From the NCBI GenBank assembly GCA_964450355.1, contig CAYVDH010000066.1, positions 1 through 17,678 of the forward strand: 17,678 nt of DNA, written 5' to 3'. Below the pieces are notes generated by a model, which saw only the letters and a list, made by a program, of their open reading frames with translations, was not told where the DNA came from and searched no databases. The position numbers and the translations under genes are program-made. Of this stretch, positions 1 to 7,824 are shown one piece after another; the first letter of the stretch is position 1, and each line of letters opens with the position of its first letter. Source of the stretch: CAYVDH01 sp964450355 (GTDB taxonomy: Bacteria > Bacteroidota > Bacteroidia > NS11-12g > UBA955).

Positions 1-628
1 AAAATAATGCTCCTAATATTACTATAATTAAAGAAACAGGAATAAATTTAACCCCTTTTTTTGTATTTAATTTCAACCCATTCCAAAATAAATAAATTCC
101 AATAGACAATGTAGAAACAATAATTGCAGTAAAATTAGAATATTTAATTGCATAATAAATTTCAGTAATTGTGTTGTGTCCATCTCTTTGTTCAAATGAT
201 TCATCCCCCTCATAATCTGCGTCAAATCCCAATGCATGAGGAATTTGTTTTAAAATCAATATGATGCCTATGGCAACTAACATCCCTTTGATGACTGAAG
301 TAGGGACTATTTGGCTCACTATTCCACCTTTTAAAAACCCAAATAAGATTTGTAAAAATCCAGCGATTACCACAGCCGATAAAAAAACTGGAAAACTACC
401 TACTTCAGCAATACCAGCAACTACTATAGCCGCTAATCCTGCTGCTGGACCTGATACACTTATTTGCGAATTGCTTAAATAACCAATTACAACACCACCA
501 ATAATTCCAGCTATTAAACCAGATAAAATAGGTGCATTAGATGCCAAAGCTATACCCAAACACAAAGGAAGTGCTACAAGAAAAACAACTAACGATGAAA
601 GTGTATCTTCTTTTATATGCTTGAACAT
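1..628 (-). CDS. SulP family anion transporter, N-terminal part (cut by window edge)
   Basis: This is the first 209 residues of a SulP (SLC26-like) inner-membrane transporter; the frame stays open to the left edge. The start ATG at 628-626 lies 3 nt after the stop of the peroxiredoxin gene. What is visible: a short cytoplasmic N-terminus, then a hydrophobic segment LVVFLVALPLCLGIALA (residues 13-29), a Gly-rich helix, and the SulP core motif ISVSGPAAGLAAIVVAG (56-72) that lines the anion-binding site. More membrane segments lie at about 82-98, 110-127, 166-183 and 195-209. The loop EGDESFEQRDG (140-150) is acidic. SulP members carry sulfate or bicarbonate; Bacteroidota members are often annotated as bicarbonate (BicA-like) carriers, but the substrate cannot be told from this fragment. 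The STAS domain, if present, lies outside the window. It appears to be the last visible gene of an operon with bcp and the M23 peptidase. Confidence 0.88.
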   Translation of the reverse strand, partial: MFKHIKEDTLSSLVVFLVALPLCLGIALASNAPILSGLIAGIIGGVVIGYLSNSQISVSGPAAGLAAIVVAGIAEVGSFPVFLSAVVIAGFLQILFGFLKGGIVSQIVPTSVIKGMLVAIGIILILKQIPHALGFDADYEGDESFEQRDGHNTITEIYYAIKYSNFTAIIVSTLSIGIYLFWNGLKLNTKKGVKFIPVSLIIVILGALF

Positions 629-631
629 TGT

Positions 632-1087
632 TTATTTTTTTAAAATTTGTTTCGAATGATTTTTAGTCTCTACTTTACTGATAATTTCTGATATCTTTCC
701 TTTTTCATCAATGATAAAAGTTGTTCTTGCTATACCCATGTATTTTCTACCGTACATGCTTTTTTCCACCCAAACACCATATTTTAAGGACACCTTATGA
801 TCTTCGTCACACAACAAATCAAACGGCAATTTATATTTTGTTATGAACTTAGCATGTTTTTTTTCATCGTCTGGGCTAATACCCAATACCACATATCCTT
901 CTTTTAACAACTTTTTATAGTTGTCTCTTAAATCACAAGCTTCGGCTGTGCAACCTGGTGTATCATCTTTCGGATAATAATATAAAACTATTTTCTTTCC
1001 TAAAAATTCTTTAAGTGAAACAGTTTCTCCATTTTGATTTTTTAATTTAAATGCTGGTGCTTTTTTCCCTATTTCTAATTGACTCAT
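632..1087 (-). CDS. bcp: Thioredoxin-dependent peroxiredoxin, Bcp/PrxQ type
   Basis: This 151-residue protein is a cytoplasmic thiol peroxidase of the Bcp/PrxQ class. It reduces hydrogen peroxide and organic hydroperoxides and is recycled by thioredoxin. The active-site segment YYPKDDTPGCTAEACDLRD (residues 37-55) holds Thr43, the peroxidatic Cys46 and the resolving Cys51 five residues later, which is the PrxQ alpha arrangement. The conserved Arg121 in IARTTFIID completes the site. Length and domain coverage are normal (AhpC/TSA fold, no extension). No signal peptide is present. The ATG overlaps the TGA of the upstream M23 peptidase gene (ATGA, 1084-1087), which points to translational coupling in one operon. 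The SulP transporter starts 3 nt downstream. All catalytic residues are intact, so the assignment is secure. Confidence 0.95.
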   Translation of the reverse strand: MSQLEIGKKAPAFKLKNQNGETVSLKEFLGKKIVLYYYPKDDTPGCTAEACDLRDNYKKLLKEGYVVLGISPDDEKKHAKFITKYKLPFDLLCDEDHKVSLKYGVWVEKSMYGRKYMGIARTTFIIDEKGKISEIISKVETKNHSKQILKK

Positions 1088-2802
1088 TTTATGATTATAC
1101 TTTTATTAAATTCTTTTTTATTGCCTCTTTCATCTGTCACTATCAATCTAATGGTATTAATTCCTTTTTCAAGCGAGTTGGGAATATAACCATATACCAA
1201 TGCTGACTTTGACTCGTAATCCAACAACACCCATTCATCGTTGATATAAAAATCAAAAGCTTTAATTCCAGATAAATTGTCTGAAATTTTGAATGCAAAA
1301 TACTTGTTTTTATTCAATGAAATTGGAGTTATTGTTGGTTTAATGCTATCTGTTGTTATGTAATATGTTCCCATTTCTTTCACTTGAGCAGTAAACCATC
1401 CATTATCATTAAAACCTCCAAAAGATTTTCCGTTTTCATAACACCAAACCAATTTATTGCTAATTTTTAATTGATTTTCGTTTAATTTCATTGAGATGGT
1501 CATTTTTTTATCCAGTGGAACTTGCCTGTTCCCAATAGTGATATTGTCTCCATAATTTTTAATGATTGAAAGCCTGTAGTGATTATACAATGTGTTTTCG
1601 TTTATTGTAATTTTGAATTTATTATCTATTACAAAATGATTCTTAGTATCTGCTAAACAATATTTCGCTTGTTTATTTAACCACACATTGGATTCTACTT
1701 TAATTCCATGTTGCTCATCTCCTTTTAATACCAATATTTTTGTTGTTGCATTACCATAAACATCTTTTGCTATCATTTTAAATTCATGTGGCAAGGTATC
1801 ATTGATTAAAAACCATCCATCAGTTGGTGATTTCTCATAAAATCCAAGCAAATTCCCATTGTCAATAAACAACTTATGGATTTTGATGCCAGAATTTATT
1901 TGCTTATGATAATCAATGTAGCAATTGTGCATTCGTGTTGTACTGAATAAAAATTTTTCTATTTGGCAATCATAAATCAATTGACCATCTTTGTACAGCT
2001 GAATGTAATTCACCCCATTGTTATCCCCTTTTGATGTTGCATAATCTCTCATAAATGCGCCAAAACTATACTCGCCAAAATCTACTTTATATTCACTGAT
2101 TTCTTTGGTTACTTTAATTTTCTTTTTACCTTTTTTTACCCAAGTTGATTGATATAAATTAAATTCTTTAGAGGGAAAATGACCATTTACTGTTTTATAA
2201 GTAGTATCTTTTTTATATAAATACACTTTAGAAATTGAGGGTGCTATGTAATCTGTCATTTTAATTCCAAATAACAAAGGATTTATCGGTGCTTCTGATT
2301 TAGTTTCTCTTATTTCAAAATGCAAATGTGGTCCTTGCGAACCTCCAGTATTGCCACTGTATGCTATAACTTCACCTTTTTTTACTTGTAACAATTCGAT
2401 ATCAGGATACAATTCTACTTCAAATTTTTTTAATTGATATTGGTTTTTCTCTATGTACCATTTTAATTTATCAGGAAAATGATTTAAATGCGCATAGACA
2501 CTTGTGTATCCATTAGGATGAGTTATGTATATAGCTTTTCCATAACCAACTGTAGAAATATTTACCCTTGAAATGTATCCATCACCAATAGCTACAATAG
2601 GTCTTCCAATTTGTCCATTTGTTCTAATATCTAATCCTCCGTGAAAATGATTAGGTCTTAATTCACAAAAAGTACCAATGATTTCCATTGGCCCAATCAC
2701 TGGATTAATAAAATCTTTTTGAGGATATGGTTGACCGTAAATAAATAAATTATTTATCATCAAAATACTTAGTACAACTAATTTATTAAGGACTTTCCTC
2801 AT
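1084..2802 (-). CDS. Secreted M23 family (LytM-like) metallopeptidase
   Basis: This is an exported zinc endopeptidase of the M23/LytM family, which usually cuts peptidoglycan cross-bridges or activates such enzymes. I start it at the ATG at 2802, giving 572 residues: the signal peptide begins there (MRKVLNKLVVLSILMINNLFIYGQ), and a TAnnTTTG promoter element at 2817-2824 lies inside the longer open frame that begins at 2850. Counted from 2850, the M23 domain covers about residues 63-185. His70 and Asp74 (HFHGGLDIRT), His121 (YAHL) and the HLHF motif (175-178) are all present, so the zinc site looks intact. The remaining roughly 390 residues are beta-rich, have no motif I recognise, and include an Ig-like stretch near the end (SDNLSGIKAFDFYIND). 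The stop overlaps the start of bcp. Some periplasmic M23 proteins are regulators rather than hydrolases, so the precise role is open. Confidence 0.87.
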   Translation of the reverse strand: MRKVLNKLVVLSILMINNLFIYGQPYPQKDFINPVIGPMEIIGTFCELRPNHFHGGLDIRTNGQIGRPIVAIGDGYISRVNISTVGYGKAIYITHPNGYTSVYAHLNHFPDKLKWYIEKNQYQLKKFEVELYPDIELLQVKKGEVIAYSGNTGGSQGPHLHFEIRETKSEAPINPLLFGIKMTDYIAPSISKVYLYKKDTTYKTVNGHFPSKEFNLYQSTWVKKGKKKIKVTKEISEYKVDFGEYSFGAFMRDYATSKGDNNGVNYIQLYKDGQLIYDCQIEKFLFSTTRMHNCYIDYHKQINSGIKIHKLFIDNGNLLGFYEKSPTDGWFLINDTLPHEFKMIAKDVYGNATTKILVLKGDEQHGIKVESNVWLNKQAKYCLADTKNHFVIDNKFKITINENTLYNHYRLSIIKNYGDNITIGNRQVPLDKKMTISMKLNENQLKISNKLVWCYENGKSFGGFNDNGWFTAQVKEMGTYYITTDSIKPTITPISLNKNKYFAFKISDNLSGIKAFDFYINDEWVLLDYESKSALVYGYIPNSLEKGINTIRLIVTDERGNKKEFNKSIIIK

Positions 2803-2816
2803 ATTTACAATCTGTT

Positions 2817-2824
2817 CAAAGATA
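2817..2824 (-). promoter_or_regulatory. Bacteroidota -7 element for the M23-bcp-sulP operon
   Basis: On the minus strand this reads TATCTTTG, matching the TAnnTTTG consensus of the Bacteroidota housekeeping sigma factor. It ends 14 nt before the ATG at 2802, leaving a leader of roughly 8-10 nt. I see no good TTTG at the expected -33 distance, so this is a half-supported promoter. It favours the 2802 start over 2850. Confidence 0.4.
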
Positions 2825-2875
2825 AAATAAAAAAATTTAATCTTCACCATTTACCTTATCAACATAAATTGTATT

Positions 2876-2883
2876 TAGCCTTG
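2876..2883 (+). promoter_or_regulatory. Possible -7 element before the RnfD-like gene
   Basis: TAGCCTTG differs by one base from TAnnTTTG and lies 10 nt before the ATG at 2894. No convincing -33 element is visible. The divergent spacing with the M23 operon makes a promoter here likely, but the exact element is a guess. Confidence 0.25.
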
Positions 2884-2893
2884 TATAACAAGT

Positions 2894-3715
2894 ATGAAAA
2901 CATTAAATCCCATAGCAAATCAATTAAACGATGCAAGAATTTTCCAAATCATGTATTTGTTGATATTTTTAATCTATGGAACTTTAAATTTAAAATGGGA
3001 TTTTAACCCTTTAATAATAATAAGCATCATTTTAAGTTGCATTCTTACTCAAATAATAGCCTGTTATATTTATTCTAAATCATTTGATGCTGTCAAAAGT
3101 GCATTAGTTACATCTTTAGGTTTATCTATATTACTGAAAACAGATTCTATTGAGGTTGCTATACTTGCAGGATTTATAGCTATATCATCGAAATACATTT
3201 TAAGAATTAACACAAAACACATATTTAATCCTGCCAACATAGGTATTATAGCCGCAGTGTATTTAACTAACAATGCTTGGGTTTCACCTGGACAATGGGG
3301 CAGCAATATCATACTCTTGTATTTTATTGGTGCTGCTGGCACAATGATGCTTTTTAAAGTGGGAAGAATAGATACAGGAATAGTTTTTTTATTAACCTAT
3401 GGCATAATCCAACTGATTTATAGCTGTTTGTTTCTTCAATGGCCTTTTGACTTTTTTTTACATAAAATGAGTAATGGAGCTCTTTTACTTTATTCATTTT
3501 TTATGATCACCGACCCAAGCACCACACCAAACAACAAAAAAGCCCGAATCATTTGGAGTGTTTCTATTGCTGTATTGTCTTTTTATTTTGCAGAAATAAA
3601 ATACATGAATGGAGCACCAATTAAGGCTCTTTTTATCATCTCTTTATCCACTCCTGTAATAGATTACCTATATAAAGGTCAATATTTTTCTTGGAAACAT
3701 TCTTTAAAATTCTAA
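2894..3715 (+). CDS. RnfD/NqrB-like integral membrane protein, stand-alone
   Basis: This 273-residue, very hydrophobic protein has about eight or nine membrane segments and resembles RnfD/NqrB, the membrane subunits of ion-pumping electron-transfer complexes. Two family landmarks are visible: KHIFNPANIGI (residues 108-118), corresponding to the FNPA(M)xGY region, and LLYSFFMITDPSTTPNNKKAR (198-218), corresponding to the MFMATDPVSAxxTNKG region. The C-terminus (APIKALFIISLSTPVIDYLY) also follows the RnfD pattern. The protein is about 80 residues shorter than typical RnfD. The segment between the two landmarks that should carry the SGAT flavin-attachment motif is absent, so covalent FMN is unlikely. 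No other rnf/nqr gene is adjacent. The next gene, an exported DUF2330 protein, starts 11 nt downstream and is probably co-transcribed. The family assignment is from motif memory; a role in electron transfer is inference. Confidence 0.72.
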   Translation: MKTLNPIANQLNDARIFQIMYLLIFLIYGTLNLKWDFNPLIIISIILSCILTQIIACYIYSKSFDAVKSALVTSLGLSILLKTDSIEVAILAGFIAISSKYILRINTKHIFNPANIGIIAAVYLTNNAWVSPGQWGSNIILLYFIGAAGTMMLFKVGRIDTGIVFLLTYGIIQLIYSCLFLQWPFDFFLHKMSNGALLLYSFFMITDPSTTPNNKKARIIWSVSIAVLSFYFAEIKYMNGAPIKALFIISLSTPVIDYLYKGQYFSWKHSLKF

Positions 3716-3726
3716 TCAACTTCAAT

Positions 3727-5127
3727 ATGTCAAAATTAAATTCATTTCAGCAAAAAATCGCCATTGGTTTGGCTCTATTTTTCATTATTTCCACTTCACA
3801 ATTATATGCCTTTTGTGGTTTTTATGTCGCAAAGGCAGGTTCTCAATTGTTTAACAACAAAAGCGAGGTTATTATTGTTAGAGATGGCACCTTGACTACA
3901 TTAACAATGAGCAATGATTTCAAAGGAGATGTTAAAGATTTTGCTATGGTTGTTCCAGTTCCTGAAATATTAAGAGAAAGAGACATCAAAGTAGTAGATA
4001 GATTTCTTTTTGATCAAATCGATGCTTATTCATCTCCTCGATTAGTTGAATACTATGATGAAGACCCTTGTGAATCTAATTACAGAAAATTCAAAAATTG
4101 GATACCTATGTCAAACAGCGCAGTCGAAAAAAATTCAGATATGGAATACAGTGCTGCTGAAAACAAAGTAACAATAGAAGCAAAATACACTATAGATGAA
4201 TACGACATCATGATATTATCAGCCGAAGAAAGCAATGGTTTAGAGTCATTTCTAAAAGAAAATGGTTATGCTATTCCAGATAATGCTAGAGAAGTTCTAC
4301 AACCTTATATCAATGACAAGTTAAAATTCTTTGTTGTAAAAGTGAATTTAAAAAACCAATCTCAATCAAATTACAATTACCTTAGACCTATTCAAATCAC
4401 ATACAACAGTGAAAGATTTATGCTACCTATTAGACTAGGTATGGCAAATTCGAGAGGTAGCCAAGATTTGATAGTATATGCATTTACTAAAAAGGGAAGA
4501 TTAGAATGTACAAATTACAGAACTGTTAAAATGACAACTGACAACCATATTCCAACATTTGTTTTGAATCAATTTGATTCATTTTACATAAAAAACTTCA
4601 ACAGACAATATCTTTTAAACAACAGAAATGTTGTGTTTTTAGAATACGCTTGGAATGTCACACCTTCATTTAGTGGAGTGAAATGTGATCCCTGCATAGG
4701 AAATCCCCCGATGTTGGATGAATTCAGACAAGCTGGGGTTTCATGGCTAAATTCAAANNNNNNNNNNNNNNNNNNNNNNNNNNNNNNNNNNNNNNNNNNN
4801 NNNNNNNNNNNNNNNNNNNNNNNNNNNNNNNNNNNNNNNNNNNNNNNNNNNNNNNNNTATAAATGGTATGCTACTCCAATGGATAAAGACAATGAATTGA
4901 TTAAAAAAGATTCATTGAAAACTTTTGACAATGCTAAAACATTGGATTCAACTTCCATTGAAATTGAAAACTCAAACTTAGAAATGTTAAAAACAATGAA
5001 TCAACAAGAAGGAGAAAAAAAAGAAATGAACTTTTTATATTGGCTTCTTATTCCTTTGATTTTAATGAGTATATCCGCATTTCAAAAACAGTGGGGAAAA
5101 CCTAAAATTGAGAAAAGTAAAATTTGA
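3727..5127 (+). CDS. Exported DUF2330 domain protein, interrupted by an assembly gap
   Basis: I choose the ATG at 3727 because it begins a clear signal peptide (MSKLNSFQQKIAIGLALFF to about LYAF), while the upstream in-frame ATG at 3691 overlaps the preceding gene. The mature start CGFYVAKAGSQLFNNKSEV and the following KDFAMVVPVPEI match my memory of the DUF2330 family, a group of exported proteins of unknown function. A second half with Cys residues (VKCDPCIGNPP) precedes the gap. The 100 Ns replace an unknown length; the frame on both sides agrees, since the part after the gap ends in a sensible membrane segment (NFLYWLLIPLILMSISAF) and a basic tail (QKQWGKPKIEKSKI). The protein is therefore anchored by one C-terminal helix with its bulk outside the cytoplasm. 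It pairs with the RnfD-like gene upstream. As displayed it has 466 codons; the true length is unknown. Confidence 0.78.
   Translation: MSKLNSFQQKIAIGLALFFIISTSQLYAFCGFYVAKAGSQLFNNKSEVIIVRDGTLTTLTMSNDFKGDVKDFAMVVPVPEILRERDIKVVDRFLFDQIDAYSSPRLVEYYDEDPCESNYRKFKNWIPMSNSAVEKNSDMEYSAAENKVTIEAKYTIDEYDIMILSAEESNGLESFLKENGYAIPDNAREVLQPYINDKLKFFVVKVNLKNQSQSNYNYLRPIQITYNSERFMLPIRLGMANSRGSQDLIVYAFTKKGRLECTNYRTVKMTTDNHIPTFVLNQFDSFYIKNFNRQYLLNNRNVVFLEYAWNVTPSFSGVKCDPCIGNPPMLDEFRQAGVSWLNSXXXXXXXXXXXXXXXXXXXXXXXXXXXXXXXXXXYKWYATPMDKDNELIKKDSLKTFDNAKTLDSTSIEIENSNLEMLKTMNQQEGEKKEMNFLYWLLIPLILMSISAFQKQWGKPKIEKSKI
4758..4857. other. Scaffold gap of 100 Ns
   Basis: Exactly 100 unknown bases interrupt the DUF2330 gene. 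A round 100 is the usual placeholder for a gap of unknown size, so the real distance may differ. It shows that this is a draft or metagenome-derived assembly. Confidence 0.97.
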
Positions 5128-5208
5128 TAATTTCAGCTAAATAACTGTGAAATCGCCTTTAAATGCAAGGGTTTTAATAATTATAGCTTAAAATTGAATA
5201 TTTAAACC

Positions 5209-5216
5209 TACCTTTG
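5209..5216 (+). promoter_or_regulatory. Bacteroidota -7 element for the DEAD-box helicase gene
   Basis: TACCTTTG matches TAnnTTTG and sits 16 nt before the ATG at 5233, placing transcription start near 5223. The -33 position has no TTTG; a TTG at 5194-5196 is too close. The 105-bp space between the DUF2330 stop and this gene holds no clear terminator. Confidence 0.45.
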
Positions 5217-5232
5217 CACCCACGTTATTTAT

Positions 5233-6993
5233 ATGAGTATTACATTCGAGGACATGGGTTTATCTGAATCTGTGTCGAAAGCCTTAAATGATTTAGGCTT
5301 TACAACCCCAACACCAATACAGCAACAAGCTATCCCGGTGTTACTTCAAGGAACCAAAGATTTTGTTGGATTAGCTCAAACAGGAACAGGTAAAACAGCT
5401 GCTTTTGGATTGCCATTGTTGTCATTAATCAATACTAATTCTAAAAATATTCAAGGATTAGTGATTTGTCCTACTAGAGAATTATGCATGCAAATTGCAA
5501 ATGATTTTAAAGACTTTGGAAAATACATGTCTGGTTTTTATCATGTGGCAGTATATGGTGGAAGCAGCATTGACAATCAAATTAGAGCCATTAAAAAAGG
5601 TGTTCAAATAGTCGTAGCAACTCCCGGAAGATTAATTGATTTAATTGAAAGAAGGGCTATTAATTTAGAAACTGTAACCCACATTGTTTTAGATGAAGCT
5701 GACGAAATGTTAAACATGGGCTTCAGAGAAGACATTGAATACATTTTAAAACAAGCTACTTCAAGACAAGCTGCATGGCTATTTAGTGCAACTATGCCTA
5801 AAGAAGTGAAAAGAATAGCTGACACTTTCATGAAAGATCCTTTTGAAATCAAAGTTGGTGATGCAAATGTGACAGCAAAAAACATAAAACACGGCTACTT
5901 TCTTTGTCATGCTTCGCACAAATACGAAACATTAAAACGCATCATTGACGTCAATCCTGGAATGTATGGTATCATTTTCACACGTACAAAAATGGAAGCT
6001 CAAGATATTGCAGAAAAGTTATTGAAAGAAGGCTATGAAATAGATGCTTTACATGGCGATTTAAGTCAACAACAACGAGACAAAGTAATGGGTCGTTTTA
6101 GAGAAAAAACACTTCAATTATTAATTGCAACAGATGTAGCAGCAAGAGGAATAGATGTAGATAGCATCACACACGTAATCAATTATGCGTTACCTGACGA
6201 ACCTGAAGTATATACTCATAGAAGTGGCAGAACTGCACGTGCTGGTAAAAGTGGAATATGTTTAAGCATACTTCACATGCGTGAAACAGGTAGATTAAAA
6301 GATATAGAAAGATTAAGCAAAGCAAAATTTGAGAAATTTGAAATACCAAGTGGAAGACAAGTTTGCGAAGCTCAGTTTTATTCTTTTATTCAAAAATTAA
6401 AACAAGCTGATATTAGCCATGGTGATTACGAAAATTATTTACCATATTTAAATGAACAATTCAGCGATATGAGCAAAGATGAAATCCTTCAAAGGGTTGC
6501 TTCTTTGGAATTCAATCGTTTTTTAAAATATTATGAAAAAGCTGGAGATTTAAATGTCGATGCTAGCAGAGGTAGTAGAGAAGGCAGCAATAGAAATGGC
6601 TATAACAGATTATTTATTAGTTTAGGAGGAAAAGATGGTTTTTATAAAGCTGCTTTTTTAGAGTTTTTATTGAACACCAGTGGTCATACCAAAAATCAAT
6701 TAGGAAAAATTGAATTGATGGACTCATACAGCTTTGTAGAAGTAGAAAATGCTATAACTGAAGAATTTATTCAAGCATTTAATGGTAAAAAATACAGAGG
6801 AAGAGAAATTAGAATTGAAAAAAGTGGCAATTCTCCTTCAGGTGGTGGAAGAGATAGAAGTTCCAGATTTGAAAGAAAAAACAATCCTAGTGGAGGGTAT
6901 TCTCAAAGAAGAGATAATGGAGATAAACGAGAAGGCAGTTATAGAAAAGATAGCAAGGGCAATGGTGGAAACAGATCTCGCAGAAGAGATTAA
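5233..6993 (+). CDS. DEAD-box ATP-dependent RNA helicase with DbpA-type RNA-binding domain
   Basis: This 586-residue cytoplasmic helicase should unwind short RNA duplexes during ribosome assembly or RNA decay (DeaD/CsdA/DbpA group). All core motifs are present: Q motif (TPTPIQQQAIP, residues 25-35), motif I AQTGTGKT (48-55), Ia PTREL (80-84), TPGRLID (130-136), motif II DEAD (154-157), SAT (185-187), motif V ATDVAARGIDV (299-309) and motif VI HRSGRTARAG (329-338). Residues of about 457-530 (RLFISLGGKDGFYKAAF to RGREIRIEK) form a DbpA-like RNA-binding domain. The last 50 or so residues are a disordered, basic Gly/Arg/Ser tail (SRFERKNN, GGYSQRRDNGDKRE, NRSRRRD), common in Bacteroidota homologues. 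The architecture is DeaD-like, but I do not assign a symbol because several paralogues usually coexist. It is monocistronic by context and converges on the potassium channel gene. Confidence 0.95.
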   Translation: MSITFEDMGLSESVSKALNDLGFTTPTPIQQQAIPVLLQGTKDFVGLAQTGTGKTAAFGLPLLSLINTNSKNIQGLVICPTRELCMQIANDFKDFGKYMSGFYHVAVYGGSSIDNQIRAIKKGVQIVVATPGRLIDLIERRAINLETVTHIVLDEADEMLNMGFREDIEYILKQATSRQAAWLFSATMPKEVKRIADTFMKDPFEIKVGDANVTAKNIKHGYFLCHASHKYETLKRIIDVNPGMYGIIFTRTKMEAQDIAEKLLKEGYEIDALHGDLSQQQRDKVMGRFREKTLQLLIATDVAARGIDVDSITHVINYALPDEPEVYTHRSGRTARAGKSGICLSILHMRETGRLKDIERLSKAKFEKFEIPSGRQVCEAQFYSFIQKLKQADISHGDYENYLPYLNEQFSDMSKDEILQRVASLEFNRFLKYYEKAGDLNVDASRGSREGSNRNGYNRLFISLGGKDGFYKAAFLEFLLNTSGHTKNQLGKIELMDSYSFVEVENAITEEFIQAFNGKKYRGREIRIEKSGNSPSGGGRDRSSRFERKNNPSGGYSQRRDNGDKREGSYRKDSKGNGGNRSRRRD

Positions 6994-7027
6994 ATTCGAT
7001 TTATAACTAAATTATTTTTAAATTCCT

Positions 7028-7807
7028 TTAATCGTGTTGTTTACCACAATGAGGACAGGTTTGTTTTTTTCCATACAGCATTACTTTTAAAAATCCAGAA
7101 GTTAAAATTGAAGTAGGAATTGCAAACATCAACCAACCACTCATTGACATGAGTCCTGTAACTACTTTACCAATTGGTGTAACTGGATAAACATCCCCAA
7201 AACCTACAGTAGTAATTGTAGAAATGGTGAACCACATAGCATTGGGGATGTCTTTAAAGGCAATAGGTTGAGCTTTATTTTCAACGATAAAAATAACACA
7301 AGAATAAAATACAAAAAGGAAAAATATCAGAGTAAAACTTATTAATAATTGTTCTCTTTTAACATATAAAACATTTCCTATTATTCTGAAGGCATTAATA
7401 TATCTTATTGCTTTAAACAACCTCAAAACCCTGAAAATTCCGAATATGTAAAAATTGGTTAAATTGTCAGATATAAGAAAGAAATACATTGGAAGAATAG
7501 ACAACAAATCAATCAGCATCAAAGGAGTTAAAACAAATTTTAATCTCCCTAAAATTGGAGAATTGTATTTGCTGATTTCAACACAAGTATATATCCTAAG
7601 AATATATTCAATGGTAAAAAAAACAATGGTAAAAATCTCTAGATAAAAGAATTGAGTAATAAATTTTTCATGAAATGAATTAACACTTTCTAAAATAAGT
7701 ACAACACTACTAATGATGATTAAAGTAAATAATACCGTATGAAAAGACCTATTTAGCGGTTTTTTACTTTTATGGTCATCAATGATTTGAAAAATTTTCT
7801 TTCTCAA
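7028..7807 (-). CDS. Voltage-gated-type potassium channel with C-terminal Cys/His knuckle
   Basis: This 259-residue inner-membrane protein has the six-helix plan of Kv-like channels: S1 (about 24-41), S2 (55-75), S3 (93-112), S4 (122-140), S5 (154-174), pore helix (187-200) and S6 (215-238). S4 carries basic residues at every third position (Arg126, Arg129, Lys132, Arg135), the voltage-sensor pattern. The selectivity filter is TTVGFGD (199-205), with Phe in place of the common Tyr, a substitution known in working potassium channels. There is no RCK/TrkA regulatory domain. Instead the protein ends in KKQTCPHCGKQHD, where Cys251, Cys254 and His258 could bind a metal. The gene starts 17 nt after the transaldolase stop on the same strand, so it is probably co-transcribed. 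Tetrameric potassium conduction is inferred from the family. Confidence 0.9.
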   Translation of the reverse strand: MRKKIFQIIDDHKSKKPLNRSFHTVLFTLIIISSVVLILESVNSFHEKFITQFFYLEIFTIVFFTIEYILRIYTCVEISKYNSPILGRLKFVLTPLMLIDLLSILPMYFFLISDNLTNFYIFGIFRVLRLFKAIRYINAFRIIGNVLYVKREQLLISFTLIFFLFVFYSCVIFIVENKAQPIAFKDIPNAMWFTISTITTVGFGDVYPVTPIGKVVTGLMSMSGWLMFAIPTSILTSGFLKVMLYGKKQTCPHCGKQHD

Positions 7808-7824
7808 AATGATGCAAGATTCAT

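Noticed and set aside
261..482. Plus-strand 73-codon frame
   Set aside because: It is antisense to the clear SulP transporter reading frame.
2803..2850. ATG at 2850 as the M23 peptidase start
   Set aside because: The extra 16 residues precede a good signal peptide and overlap the likely promoter.
3070..3342. Minus-strand 90-codon frame
   Set aside because: It is antisense to the RnfD-like gene and has no start context or recognisable feature.
3691..3726. In-frame ATG at 3691 as the DUF2330 start
   Set aside because: It overlaps the preceding gene and puts twelve residues before an otherwise normal signal peptide.
4584..4958. Minus-strand open frame across the N gap
   Set aside because: It is antisense to the DUF2330 gene, is held open only by the Ns, and has no protein features.
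6782..7006. Plus-strand 74-codon frame at the end of the helicase gene
   Set aside because: It is the shifted reading of the repetitive Gly/Arg/Ser tail codons of the helicase; the charged low-complexity product is an artefact.
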